Source of the DNA: Gonocerus acuteangulatus
Taxonomy: Eukaryota; Arthropoda; Insecta; Hemiptera; Coreidae
Direction of reading: 5' to 3'
Length of the DNA stretch: 64,000 nucleotides
Assembly: GCA_946811695.1 (NCBI GenBank)
Contig: OX328124.1
Coordinates: 31,619,648 to 31,683,647 of the forward strand
Positions 1 through 11,177 of this stretch are shown one piece after another. The translations under genes were made by a program, and so were the position numbers. Position 1 is the stretch's first letter. Every line of letters begins with the position of its first letter. Under the pieces are notes generated by a model that saw only the letters and a program-made list of their open reading frames with translations, made no database searches and had not been told where the DNA came from.

Positions 1-301
1 GTTTTCGACGTTTTCGCTCTGTCCACTAAAGTAGCGGAATGTTTTCATATTCTATTCTAACCTTATCTAATCAAACAAAGACTACGTATTATATAGAAGC
101 ACGCTATTATGTCTAATGTTTTCTCACAGGGAAGTTCTTAAAGCTAACAGAATCGATTTAATCTTCCTACTGAGGAACAAAGAGGTCGTTCAACTGCCTT
201 TATTCACATACTCAATTCAAACTTTGTAATTACATGTTTCTTGTGAGGCTGATATTTTGATGTTTAACATTATTTTTTTGTATCCAACTTTACTGCAACA
301 C

Positions 302-406
302 TATGAATTACCGTACAATATGACAGACCTACTAGGTGATAGTAGCCAATATATAGGAAAAATATTTAACTACTTAAAGAGGACCAATATACTAGACAAA
401 TCATAA
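302..406 (+). pseudogene. 3' end of a non-LTR retrotransposon ORF2 (RNase H-tail family)
   Basis: A short open frame ends at TAA 404-406. It reads like the C-terminus of a LINE polyprotein (…LPYNMTDLLGDSSQYIGK…) and is close to the C-terminus of the LINE fragment at 5764-6126 on the other strand (…LPYNLTELLSDGSQYIEK…). The two copies support each other as the same family. Only about 34 residues remain, so this is a dead 5'-truncated copy. Confidence 0.6.
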
Positions 407-612
407 TATCACCCCTAAGACTAATATGAAAAAAGAAAACCACATAAAAATAAAAATAAAATAAAGAAGAAAAAGGTTCATTGTCATAAGAGAAGATGAA
501 TTATTCCATTAAAATAAAAATTATACTTACATTTACCGACTTTACTTTACTTTATTTACAAAAATTATAACTGACTACCAACTTTCGGCCAACAATAACA
601 ATAACTGACCCA

Positions 613-729
613 ATCTCGATATGCAACGTATATATAGCCCCAAACCAAGATTTCTACTTTCATCAGATAGTGTATCAACTTCCGCAGCCAGTAGTGTTCG
701 TTGGTGATTTCAACGGATATACTCAGCTA
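613..729 (+). pseudogene. LINE endonuclease (APE/EEP) fragment
   Basis: The frame starting at 613 reads ISICNVYIAPNQ…PVVFVGDFNGY and hits a stop at 730. The GDFN motif after a hydrophobic strand, preceded by a 'CNVYIAPN' strand, is typical of the apurinic endonuclease domain of I/Jockey-type LINEs. It lies 3' of the LINE tail at 302-406, so it is a separate or rearranged piece. Only about 39 residues remain. Confidence 0.55.
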
Positions 730-2829
730 TAGAAGACCGAGCTGCCAATGACCCAATGGGGTAGAGGCAGGATGATTAAAATAAATAAATATAAATTTGA
801 CAAAACAAATTTGGCATTTTTATATTTTTCTTGTTGCTTAAATACTTGTTAAAAGTTGAATCGCCTAGCCGCGTCAACTTATTAAAAAAAATAATGTAAC
901 ATTTACTGAAATCACTAAATATAAATTTCATCAAAAATAATTCTCATTAATTTCTGATAATATCGCAAAAATAAACTATTACTTTTATTTATCAGTTGTT
1001 TTTCCCTCTAAATTTCCAATTAGATTATAAAAATTGAGAGATAATCGCAGTTCTGAGTATACCATTAGAAAGGTAATTACATTTTAAAACTTTTGTGAGA
1101 TTCGACACTTCGCAGAATATTTTTTGGAAGAGTAGTGACTGCCGAACATTGTCACTAACCAGACTTTTATCAACCTTTTTAGTCCGAGAGCCAGCAACGC
1201 ACTTCTCATGAAGTGTTTTATGCATCTTGAAATTTTGCTACAATGTACATCTTGGATATATAAGAAGGTATATATGTGTTCCGTGGATATACCTTGGAAC
1301 ACCAGGTACTGCGCAAAGGGGAAAGGTACAAAAAAATATTTCCCAAAAATAGAGTTTTATTCAGAAGCCAACTATCTTTAATGTAAAATTAAGACAATTT
1401 TACAATAAATAATAAATAACTTTTAAGGGGTATAACACATAAAAAAAAAATAATTGTTTTTATTATAATATTAAATGAGTTTTATACGCGCTGCCATTTA
1501 AACCGAAACAGCTGTACAAGATCATGTGAGCAAGAACCAATGAGATTGCAGAAAATAACTACAACTGCGCGGTGGTCTCATTCACTCTTAAAGTTCCCAA
1601 AACTTTTCATGTCTCTTAATAAAATATTTTATTCTAATCAAACGTAACCAAAATATGTTAACTGAATCCCATGATTCTAAGTACCCAAACCAAAATCTAT
1701 ATTCAACGACTATTTTTCCACTTTTCTCAAAAACGGTTAAAGCTATCGCCTTATAAATGGTTCCATTCGATTTCCTACGCCAAGAAGCCTATTAAACGAT
1801 TGCTTACAAGCATATGATGTAAGCATAACGATTTTTGTCGCACGAATTTCGCTCCAAAAACCATGTTCCGGTGGACGGTTTTGTATATAGCGTTCTCTTA
1901 GCAAACGATTGAATGAGTTCGTGACCACCAAAATCGGTATCCTTCCAAAGTAGTTTTTTGCTCATCGTAATGTTTGTTGTATTACAACGAAACTTGGTAT
2001 TCGTTGTGGCAATCTTAATAGAAAAATGTTTTACAAAAATAAACTAAATCGGTTCATTACCACTTACACTAAACTCTGGGAGGATATTAATTACATAATT
2101 AATAATTGAAACAGTTGCTCATTACAAATGTAAAAGAACAAAACTATTTATGTTTTTATTTAATTTATATAAGTTATTTCAAGCAAATTAATCAGGAATG
2201 CACTCGACTCTACCCAAATTCTGATGGAAGTGCTTAGTTGTGCAGCTCCTGCGTGACGAACGTTTTTTCTTGTTGTCAAAAATGACTTTCCAAAGAAACT
2301 GAAAACTTTTAAATTTATATTTACTTCAACACACTTGAACAATAAACATAATTTCACCCGACCAATTTTCATTTTTATTTTTACCTTATGAAAAACTGAA
2401 CATTAAATGCTCTTCGATACCACGTAAAATCGTTTCACAATTTCCAACAATCTGAAATCAATATGGTTTACTACTTCATCAAGCTTAACTTCAATCTGGC
2501 CAAGTCAATAAATATAAAACGTCTTGGCTCTATCGACCGGTGTTCTGACGTAAAAGCCTTTTACTTGTAAGCACGATAGGAAGCTATATTTACTTGCCGC
2601 TCGAATAAAAATGTCATAAAACGCTTTAAGAATAAAAGTCAAGGCTTAAAGGATTCTGAAAAAATTAGAGTAGAAACTATAGTACATAAATTTAACTTTG
2701 AAGCAGATTCTTTAAATTAAATCTAATATAAATGATACACGCGCAAGATCAGTGTTAAAGCTTAATAGTTTTCATATTTCGGGTGTTTTAGGTCAGAACA
2801 GTAAAATTTAATCTTTAAGCTATGTTGAA
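730..2829. other. Gene-free stretch
   Basis: I see no convincing coding exon, RNA gene or complete element here. The sequence is AT-rich, and its short open frames have no recognisable motif. Confidence 0.5.
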
Positions 2830-3000
2830 AACAGGGTTGGGCAAAAATTTGCTGTCGCTAAAAAATAATGCCTCCGGGCTAATGTAGCGCTACTGTACAA
2901 ACCCAGCGCTAATAATTAGCACTTAACTAAAACAGGGCGCTAATCGCTAATTTAGTAATGAAATCTTTAAATACCGTTGTACCTAATTAGCTTCAGGTAT
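2830..3000. repeat. hAT-like terminal remnant
   Basis: The segment begins ACAGGGTTGGGCAAAAAT, the typical start of hAT terminal inverted repeats (CAGGGTTGGGCAA). It continues with repeated GCGCTAAT/GCTAATTAG-like palindromic units common in hAT sub-terminal regions. I did not find a matching opposite terminus, so this looks like one end of a decayed element. Confidence 0.35.
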
Positions 3001-3017
3001 AATTACAACTACAACAT

Positions 3018-3535
3018 ATTTTCAAATTAAAGTTCACTTCCGGTACACTCTGGCCTCCCCTCCAGCCAGCACAGGTCCACTCTGGTACACTTCCGGTCGG
3101 CACTTAGCAACTTCCAGGTCAACTCTAGTTAACTTCCGATCACACCTGCGACACTCTGGATCACTTTATTTCGGCTATGCCACTCCTGGCTCACAATGGG
3201 TAATTCTGGTTTGATCTGGCATACTTCCGGTCGCTCACAGGCGTTGGTACACTTTCCGTCCAGTCTATCTCCTTCTTTTTCTGGGTTACTTCCGGTCTCT
3301 GCAAATTACTTCTGAGCCACTATATTCATCCCGGGTCATTTCCGGGTTGATTCGGGCCACTTTTATACTTCTGGTTCACATCTGGGTTACTTCCGGTCTC
3401 TCAGAATTACTTCTGGGTCACCATATTCGTGGGTGACCGGAAGTGAGCCATATCAAACCGTAATTACCCAGCATGAGTAAGGAGTGGCATGAGTCGAAAC
3501 GAAGTGATCCAGAGTGTCACAGGAAGTTAACTAGC
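3018..3535. repeat. Foldback repeat rich in ACTTCCGG units
   Basis: This GC-richer block carries many degenerate copies of ACTTCCGG(T/G) and ACTCTGG(A/C). It is also a foldback: 3128-3232 (AGTTAACTTCC…GGTTTGATCTGG) reappears reverse-complemented at about 3438-3532 (…AAACCGTAATTACCCAG…GGAAGTTAACT). The roughly 205 bases between the arms hold more of the same unit. No open frame is present. A long A-tract follows at 3610-3676. Confidence 0.7.
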
Positions 3536-3609
3536 TCAATTGCAAAATATACAACACTGTCATAAATAAATAAAATTATACTAAGCACATTGATGATTTA
3601 TACAGTATA

Positions 3610-3629
3610 TTTACAAAAAAAAAAAAAAG

Positions 3630-3676
<47 letters not shown>
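3610..3676 (+). repeat. Poly(A) tract
   Basis: About 65 bases of nearly pure A with two G interruptions. It may be the tail of a decayed retroposon, but I see no head directly upstream. Confidence 0.9.
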
Positions 3677-3678
<2 letters not shown>

Positions 3679-4309
3679 AAGACGATAAAAAAACTATTTC
3701 TTACTTATCTGAAAATCCCATCGACTGCTTAGGTATTGGACACAAGATACCTTCAGCTGAAGATCCAGCTGATACAGAAATGAGGGAAGCGTTTCCGCTT
3801 TTGAAAATATTACTTCTGAGGTAACTTACAACAAAGCAATTTTTGTGATTTGTCAAATGTCTTCACACTGTTTATGAACTAGTGCACCGAAATGTTTCTA
3901 AACACAAGCAAAAAAAAAAATTGTTGAATTAAATAATTGAATAAAAATGTTATGAACTTAAAACTGCCAGGCTCATAGTGTTGTAAAAATGCTTATGAAA
4001 TATTTAATGTTAATTTTAGTGGATATATGAATTTTATGATGGTAGTAAATAGCTTTAAATATATAATTTTGGATCTGGAAATGTCAAATAATTGCACCTT
4101 ATGAACAAACGTTGTGAATATTCTCGTCGCCAAAATAGAGTGTTCAAAAATTCAGAAAGTGGTGGATACATACATTAAACTCTTATAAAGAAAGAATAAA
4201 TTTACAATTTGGCAAAAATTTCCCTACGAAAAATGAAATATTTTAAGAGAATATGGACCCATTATCATGACGATTATTAAAAATAACCGTATCTGCCTTC
4301 GAAGAAAAT

Positions 4310-4313
<4 letters not shown>

Positions 4314-4363
<50 letters not shown>
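4314..4363. repeat. (TA)n microsatellite
   Basis: An uninterrupted run of alternating TA about 50 bases long. Confidence 0.9.
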
Positions 4364-4364
<1 letters not shown>

Positions 4365-4427
4365 TGTATAGGACAGTTCTGGATTTGTTCTAATTTGCGA
4401 TAAATTCACCAAAAGCACAAATAATCA

Positions 4428-4551
4428 GTGTTTACATCTGTTGGTATAGAAGTGTCGACAATACAGCTAGTAGCCAAGATATTTATCTCTGAAATTAAAT
4501 TCTTCTCGTAAAAATCTGTGTTTACACCTGGTGGTATAGAAGTGTCGACAC
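4428..4551. repeat. Tandem duplication with a period of about 91 bp
   Basis: GTGTTTACATCTGTTGGTAT…GAAGTGTCGACA at 4428-4460 recurs as GTGTTTACACCTGGTGGTAT…GAAGTGTCGACA at 4519-4551, giving a 91-bp offset. The bases following each copy are also partly alike. The overlapping minus-strand open frame (4467-4784) shows no domain I recognise. Confidence 0.7.
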
Positions 4552-5763
4552 TTATAGTTCGTGATAGAAATATATATCTCAAACATAAATAGCTCATGGT
4601 TTAGACTAGTTGCAATTTCTGTCTGATGTAAATTTCCTGCAATAACTAGCAAGTGTAAACCCACCCTTAGGAGAGTTAACAGGGCTTCTTTCCTCTTGGT
4701 TTTCTTGCTTGAAGGCCTTTCACAAAGTGCATGTTTAGTTTCCAAAAGTTCATTCAGCTCAGGGTCACTCCAAGATTTTACCATTTTTTATTTAATTGAT
4801 AAATGGTATGGAGTAAGCCAAAAATAATTGAAACACGATCACATGGTTTGTTTTGTTAAACTGTACCGGCTTTATCACATATGTACGTCAATGTGACCAT
4901 TGCGCTAAATTTTTTTTGTTTTATTTTTTTTTTTTTTTTAGTATTTTTTCCAAACTGTATGAATGTATCAATAAAACAATTATTCAACAGATACTGCTAC
5001 ATTACAAGTGACAATACCTATAATTATGTATATTCTTTATATACTGAAGGCAGGTAGAGTGTTCACCCGGCAAGATCTTGCGAGCTGTGTACAATAAAAC
5101 GCGTAAAGCTACTTTGATTCACATCCTTAGACGAGAAACAAATAGACATCAAAACGATGGAAACTAACAACAAACGGACATCTAAACAATTACATACTTA
5201 CTGTAGAGAAGACCCAGCAATTGCTAAGAATAAGTTATAAACTAACACAATTACTGATGGGCCACAGAGCAAAAAAAGTTATTTACTTAGTGTTATTGAA
5301 GAAAATGCACATAAAAGTTTTCTCGTATTGAATCTCTTATTTGACTAGGAAAGATTGAAATTCATGAAATCAATTATACCTAAAGGGTGAAACTGGTTGG
5401 TTTCAAAGAATAATAGCCTTATAAAATTCATAATAATAGATTTGATATACCTATTTGGTGGTAAATATTATTGACTTTAAAAAAATTTGAACTTAAACTG
5501 TGATACTTTTATTAATTTTATTCCGACAAATTATTATCGTTCCGACTTATTATTTTTTTATTTTTTTTTATATTATAGTTTAACATCATGTTGGTGATCC
5601 AACTTATGCAATAATAATATATTACATTATTAGGTTAGTTTCTGTAGAGGTAATAATGTAGTCATGTTGTGTTTGATATAATTATTTGTGTGTTCTTTGT
5701 TATTTGTCAGGTCAATGATGCCGAATCAACATCACGAAGTGGCTTTGGTTATCTTTTCTTTAT

Positions 5764-6126
5764 TTAAATATTATTGTATAAATGTATGTTTATTAGGTAT
5801 TTCATCACTTTTTCAATGTACTGGCTGCCATCAGAAAGTAATTCTGTCAGATTGTACGGTAGTTGAAGATTTGTCCTGAGTGTACAGTCTGTTAGAATAT
5901 GTTTTATTGTTAATTCTGTATTGCAGTAGGTACAAGTGGGTCTGTCCTGTCTTGACATAATGTACGAGTGAGTCAACCGAGTGTGGCCAATCCTGAGACG
6001 GCATAATATAACTTGTTCCCGTCTGTTTAGCCTGTTACTGGATGACCATTCTTGTACAGTGTGCTTGATTTCTCGAAGCTTGTTGTCAGTCGTGTTGTAC
6101 CAGGATTCTTGTACAACACGACTAAT
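5764..6126 (-). pseudogene. Non-LTR retrotransposon ORF2 C-terminal fragment (RNase H / zinc-knuckle tail)
   Basis: The minus-strand frame carries the signature of the C-terminal region of I/Jockey-type LINEs: a TTDNKLREIK segment, LCRLRIGHTRLTHSYIM, and then a C-x2-C-x7-H-x4-C cluster (CTYCNTELTIKHILTDC). It ends at a stop at 5764-5766. It is cut off at 6126 by a 5S-type SINE, whose 15-bp target duplication starts at 6113. The reverse transcriptase is absent, so the copy is dead. The same family appears at 302-406 and about 16125-16320. Confidence 0.85.
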
Positions 6127-6127
6127 A

Positions 6128-6297
6128 GCCAACGGCCATAGCCACGTTGAATACACCGGTTCCCGTAGATCACCGAAGTTAAGCAACGTCGGGCGTGGTC
6201 GGAACCTGAATGGGTGACCGTCCACGTGCTGTTGGCATTAAAGAAAGGTGGCAACCTATAGATAGCCCGGCGCTAATGGCCAAGTTGTAGATGCGCC

Positions 6298-6367
<70 letters not shown>
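6128..6367 (+). repeat. 5S-rRNA-derived SINE, full length
   Basis: 6128-6238 reads as 5S rRNA (GCCAACGGCCATA…GATCACCGAAGTTAAGCAAC…GCTGTTGGCAT) lacking a segment of about 13 bases near the 3' third. It contains the internal pol III control regions. A body follows (GGTGGCAACCTATAGATAGC, then GGCGCTAATGGCC…GATGCGCCGT), and then a 67-base poly(A). A perfect 15-bp target duplication, ACAACACGACTAATA, flanks it at 6113-6127 and 6368-6382. The pure A tail and perfect duplication suggest a young insertion. Confidence 0.92.
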
Positions 6368-6369
<2 letters not shown>

Positions 6370-6844
6370 AACACGACTAATAATAATAATACTTATTCTT
6401 ATTATTTTTATTACTATGCTCTATATTTAACGTTTCTTTTATTTTCTCAAAATGCATATTTATGCTCTTAATAAAATACTTTATTGCTTTCGCCCTTTTA
6501 TGTTTTTGTAAAAAAAAGTGTGTGTTATTACTTTATTGAAAAGTAAATTTTGCCTCCACTAATTTATAAATGACAATGAAACTACCCACCGTATTAGTAA
6601 TTAATTTAATGAAAAAAAAAATGCAAAATAGAATTAATATTTTAAAATGGAACATGTAAGATGAGCTTTGCCTAAGGATGGGTTTTGTTGCAAAAATTTC
6701 AAAGGCCACATTTAAATCTAGAGTTTCTTAGCAGGATAGGGAATTCAAAAGAAAATTCGCCATGTAATCGAACTCAGAACCTTAAGCGCGCAGGGTACTC
6801 ACGCCTGAGCTCGTCTCTTTAGGGGTAATAGTACCTTGTAGGAC

Positions 6845-7003
6845 AACGGCCATAGCCACCGGTTACCGTTGATCACCGAAGTTAAGCAACGTCGGGCTTG
6901 GCGAGAATTGAATGGATGAACAACCACATGCTGTTGGTATTATTAAATGGTTAGAAACCTGTAGATAGCCCGGCGTTAATAGCCAAATTGTTGATATGCC
7001 GAT
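6845..7003 (+). repeat. 5S-rRNA-derived SINE, diverged copy
   Basis: The head (ACGGCCATAGCCACCGG…GATCACCGAAGTTAAGCAAC) and body (ACCTGTAGATAGCCCGGCG… then TGATATGCCGATAAA) match the copy at 6128-6367 with substitutions and small deletions. The tail is a degenerate A/C-rich stretch. Confidence 0.85.
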
Positions 7004-7119
7004 AAACAAAACAACAACAAAAAATCAATTCTTTCAAGGTCATAAGTTTTTTATTGGATGTTAAAGTATTCAAAAAGAAAAAAAGTTTAAATTATTTGAA
7101 AACAAAATGGCGACGCTGT

Positions 7120-7660
7120 GTCTGATGAACGGAAACCCCCTTTTTCGATAGTCTGTAGGCAAAAATTTGTAATCAAGAATAAAAAACTAAAATTATTCTG
7201 ACAGAAGAAGATTAAATCTAGTAAGGCACGTACGATTTTTAAGAAATATTATTTTTTTCGAATATGGTGAACAATTATTCTTTTTCTATTAAAAAATTCG
7301 GTCATAAAATCGTAATTATTCAATTAATCGAAAAACACTATGCACTTTACTAGCAATAAGTTGATCGGGCGAAAAATTGAAGGTGCTAGCGAATCGCCCG
7401 ATTTGTGAGAAAATTGACTTTAAAGTTTAATGTACTGAAAAGTTCATTTTTTTCATAATTTATTGTAATGAAGATGAAAAAAGGGGTTTTTATTTTGAAA
7501 TGTATCGGGACTTCAGTCGAAACATCAATTTTTGGAACATTTAAAAACTGCTCCACCACATAAACTCTCTCGAATATCATTACTGAATATTTAGGGAAGC
7601 TTTTAAGCCCATAAAAAATAAGATGGTAAAAAAAAACTTACAAGATAGTACCCCTTCCTT
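7120..7660. repeat. Dispersed repeat, copy 1 (related copy at 14085-14680)
   Basis: Blocks such as AAATCTAGTAAGGCACGTA, TCGGTCATAAAATCGTAAT, GATCGGGCGAAAAATTGAAG and GACTTTAAAGTTTAATGTAC recur in the same order and orientation in 14085-14680. No coding potential is seen. Confidence 0.7.
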
Positions 7661-7768
7661 AAAGCAGTCCCTTTGAAACGAGAGATGTTTGATAATCACA
7701 TATATCAATAACAAGAAGAACAATGACCTAACTGCAAAAATGTGTTAAATGCAACTAAGTCTATAGAC

Positions 7769-7893
7769 GGGCTTGGTCAGTACCTGAATGGGTGACCGAC
7801 CACGTGCTGTTGGCATTATAAAAGGGTGGCAACCTGCAGATAGCCCGGCGCTAAGAGCCAAATAGTTGATGCGCCGTTAAAAACGAAAAAAAA
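7769..7893 (+). repeat. 5S-rRNA-derived SINE, 5'-truncated
   Basis: It begins inside the 5S head (GGCTTGGTCAGTACCTGAAT) and runs through the common body and tail to an A-rich end. A perfect 12-bp target duplication, AAGTCTATAGAC, flanks it at 7757-7768 and 7894-7905, so it inserted as a 5'-truncated copy. Confidence 0.9.
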
Positions 7894-8279
7894 AGTCTAT
7901 AGACAACACAGGGGAACATGGGCATAACTACAGTTCAACTCAGGACCACCAGAGAAAATTCGACAGAACAGACAGAAAATTTGTCAACAACGAAAAATGT
8001 TTTGAGAAACGAGGCGTACATAACTGCACTTAAGGGTTGAAATTAGGCTCATTCTAATACCTGGTAAATGAAAGTAAAATATATGAGTCTTCCTTTTCCA
8101 AAAGGAGCCATGTCCATGAAAGCTAATTGTTGAGTAAACGAAAAAAACTATTACTGGATCTAATGTTTTTAATTTCCGTTGAAAGTTTAGTTTTTTTAAA
8201 TAGTACCTATTGCTTTACTACACAGGGTTTCATGATGTTTTACCCTTTTACTACAATAGTTTTTAAGAAAAAGTAAATA

Positions 8280-8370
8280 ATATTTTGGACATGTGCCGTC
8301 TTGGAACTGTATTCTGGACATGGGTCACTTTGGAACTTTATAAAATGGACAAGGGACATTTTGATTTTGT
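8280..8370. repeat. Short degenerate tandem repeat
   Basis: Three adjoining units of about 30 bases share TGGACATG(T/G)G…TTGGAACT. A related unit lies at about 8787-8812. Their function is unknown. Confidence 0.5.
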
Positions 8371-9112
8371 ACACTGCGTTAACTTGGTTAAACAATGAAT
8401 TGTGTAATTTGCGAATTTATCATTATTGTTATTTACTGTTAAAACAAAATAAGTAGTAAAAGTCAGTATAAATATAACTTGACTATATTCCATCTCACAT
8501 CTTGGTCTTCCGAATCGCTCCAACTTCTTCTAAATTCTGGAAAAGTAATTTGTAGAACTACAACTTTGGAAGATTCTGCCAGCATATTCCAAAATGCAGA
8601 ATAAGAAGTTTCGCTACATCTGATTTTTTTTTTCTTCTTCCTAATTGGTATACCAGGCGTCAGTTCATGATTTTCCAAAGTGTTTTTCATAGGATAAGGG
8701 CCTTTTTAAGGCTTTAATGTTTTATTCACTGGAAAGAGCAGGAAAAGCTTAATCCAGTGGTTCCAAAATCTCATTTTCGAAATTTTGTGGACATAGGTCC
8801 TTTTGGAAATGGATCATTCAATATATTCTACATACATCCAATATACTATTATTTTCCGTCACTTACACCCTATTCAATTATACTTTTTATATAACTGCAT
8901 AACGTTTTATTACTCTCCTGTAAAATTGAAGTTGTTGCATTTACGTCAGTGTTCTTCCGTAACGGCGATATGTACTTCTTATCTACAATTCTTGTATCAG
9001 GCCTGGGTTAAATGCTTATGAGTACAGTAAAAAAAAGTTTTTGAATGTAAAATTTGGAGCAAAGTTAGTACGTTTCACTCAATCAACAAGAAACTATTTC
9101 ACATTTATTTGC

Positions 9113-9150
9113 TAACTAGCTGAATACCCGTGCTTCGTCACGGCAGATAA
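9113..9150 (-). mobile_element. Helitron-like 3' terminus (candidate)
   Basis: On the minus strand the sequence reads CCGTGACGAAGCACGG, a short perfect hairpin, then GTATTCAG, then CTAGT. A hairpin a few bases before CTRR(T) is the hallmark of Helitron 3' ends. The flank up to about 10270 contains a (TGAG)n tract common in insect dispersed repeats. The 5' end was not found and no Rep/helicase is present. Confidence 0.35.
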
Positions 9151-10224
9151 GTAGTTATTTTATTGCGTTAAATAATGTTTCATTAAAATTACGTTACTAT
9201 ACAATTCTGTGCAGTTTATTACAGCACGGTTCCCGTCATACTATATTTTATTCAATGGGCGTTAAAATTTAAAAGTTTATGTTTCCAAGAAGTCATATGG
9301 TAACACCCAATATATTTACGAGTATTACCAAGGTTATAGGCGAGGAGGCTGTGCAAGGGTTCCGGATATTATTATTATCGCCTGGAAAACCTAAGGATAT
9401 GCCATACATCACGGTTTGACCGGGACTGTCCCGGTATTTTGCAATTGTTTCGGTGTCCCGCCCGGTTTTATCAATGTCCCGGAAAAGGCTGTAAGATGTA
9501 AAAAGTAATGAATTCATGTTTATAAGAATCTTTTATAAATCGGTTACTTTTCTACAATCAACATTTTTACTACTGCTCACAGTGTCAAAGATATGAGAAG
9601 TAATCTAACTGTAAAACGCTGGAACTACCTGCACAGCGCTGCCAGTTGCCAGACACTACTATTTGGCTGAGAGATTGTTTTAAGAAAATCAAGTAGCAAA
9701 AAAAGTTCCGTTCTTATTTTTAAGGTTTGGGTAGACTAACAGTTTAGGATTCCCCCTTCCCATTACTTGCTAGGCTTAAAACTCACCAACCATTTTGCTT
9801 ATAATTTGTACTCTTTTTATCCCCCCCCCCCTGGTATGCCCATCCCATATTAATGTGTCTCGGTTTAACTCTCCAAAAATATGGCAAGCCAATCTGACGG
9901 GGACAGGCAGAAAAGAAACGCAATTAAAACTCTATGAGACAGTTAATTTCTAGTAATTCAAGGTCTGCCATCATAGTTGAAATTAACCTCAATTAGAAAT
10001 AAAACTATGAGATAGATAATGTAAGGTAACAGCTGTTCTTTATCGTCCTAGCAACGCAGGCTGCCTAGGCTTGCCTTCTCTAACCAAATCAAACTTTAAA
10101 CCCCCCTAAAAATGCTTAAAAATACGAATATCAAAAAATCCTTTCTTAGCGAGCGCCTACGTTATATAGGGAGTGTCCATACAAAATTTCAAAATTTTCT
10201 GTCGAGCGGTTTGGGCTGGGGGAT

Positions 10225-10257
10225 GATAGATGAGTGAGTGAGTGAGTGAGTGAGTGG
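10225..10257. repeat. (TGAG)n microsatellite
   Basis: About eight copies of TGAG follow GTCGAGCGGTTTGGGCTG, a context often seen near the ends of arthropod dispersed elements. Confidence 0.85.
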
Positions 10258-11058
10258 TATTTGACAAATATATAGTAGATGTTGACGATGGTTTCGCACA
10301 TAATTAACTCACAAATACTCTCTATTCCGTCAAAAGTAGGGAATAACAACAAAACTGTAAACAGGATTGTTATCTCATCGCCAGTTTATAAATAAAGGGA
10401 AACATTGAAGTATGGGCTTGGGTGATAAGAAGACCTTAGTTTCCTATCAATGGTTTCTATGCTCGTAGCTGTCAAGGTACACAAGCCTTCCAAGTGGGAA
10501 GGCTGCCATTTGAATAGTATATATTCTATCATTCTTATAATATGCAGGTCTCTTCGTCTTAGATGTGAGGGAGTCATCAAGAATTACTTTTGCTTTAAGT
10601 GAGTAGAATTTCTTTTAAATGTCCCTCACGCAGGAATTACGTCCGTCCTTATCTCTAGTGTCAGTATGAAAGCTTAAAAAAGAAACCGTTTATATTTTCT
10701 CTTAGCCGTTCGTGAAAAATGTAAAAACACTTAAAAATTAAATCTCAAAGAGAAGCGAGATCCTAGGCGCCACAGAAGATGGCTGATCCTAAGCGGGAAT
10801 TACTCCATTTAATTTATCCGAATGAGATCTCATAAAAACTGTTTTTGTAAGATATTTAATAAGCTTTCTAATAGATGCTTTACCTTTACCAACCGCCTTA
10901 TATATTCCCCAAAATATTTAAATATACATTTTCCTCTATAACGGTTTTAGATCTGGCCGTGAAAATGGTTTCACTACATTCCCCAAGTCCAGTTACTTAT
11001 AAAACGTTTACCTGGACAAAATACTTTGAGGTTGCTGGCAGAGAAGCAAGATCTTTAG

Positions 11059-11177
11059 GTAAATGAAAAACGTCCAGTTCCATCACAAAAGTTTATTTTC
11101 CATGCTGAGCACTTTCAGTAGCTCCTTCCTGCATGGAAAATAAACTTTTGTGGAGGAGCTGGACGTTTTTCATTTAC
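11059..11177. repeat. Small foldback element (about 119 bp hairpin)
   Basis: GTAAATGAAAAACGTCCAG at 11059-11077 is the reverse complement of CTGGACGTTTTTCATTTAC at 11159-11177. The arms continue inward (CACAAAAGTTTATTTTCCATG against CATGGAAAATAAACTTTTGTG, partly shown here) to a loop of about 30 bases. The result is a nearly perfect stem of about 43 bp with no open frame. Confidence 0.85.

Noticed and set aside
6128..6238. Possible functional 5S rRNA gene
   Set aside because: A segment of about 13 bases is missing from the 3' third, and the copy has a SINE body, poly(A) tail and target duplication.
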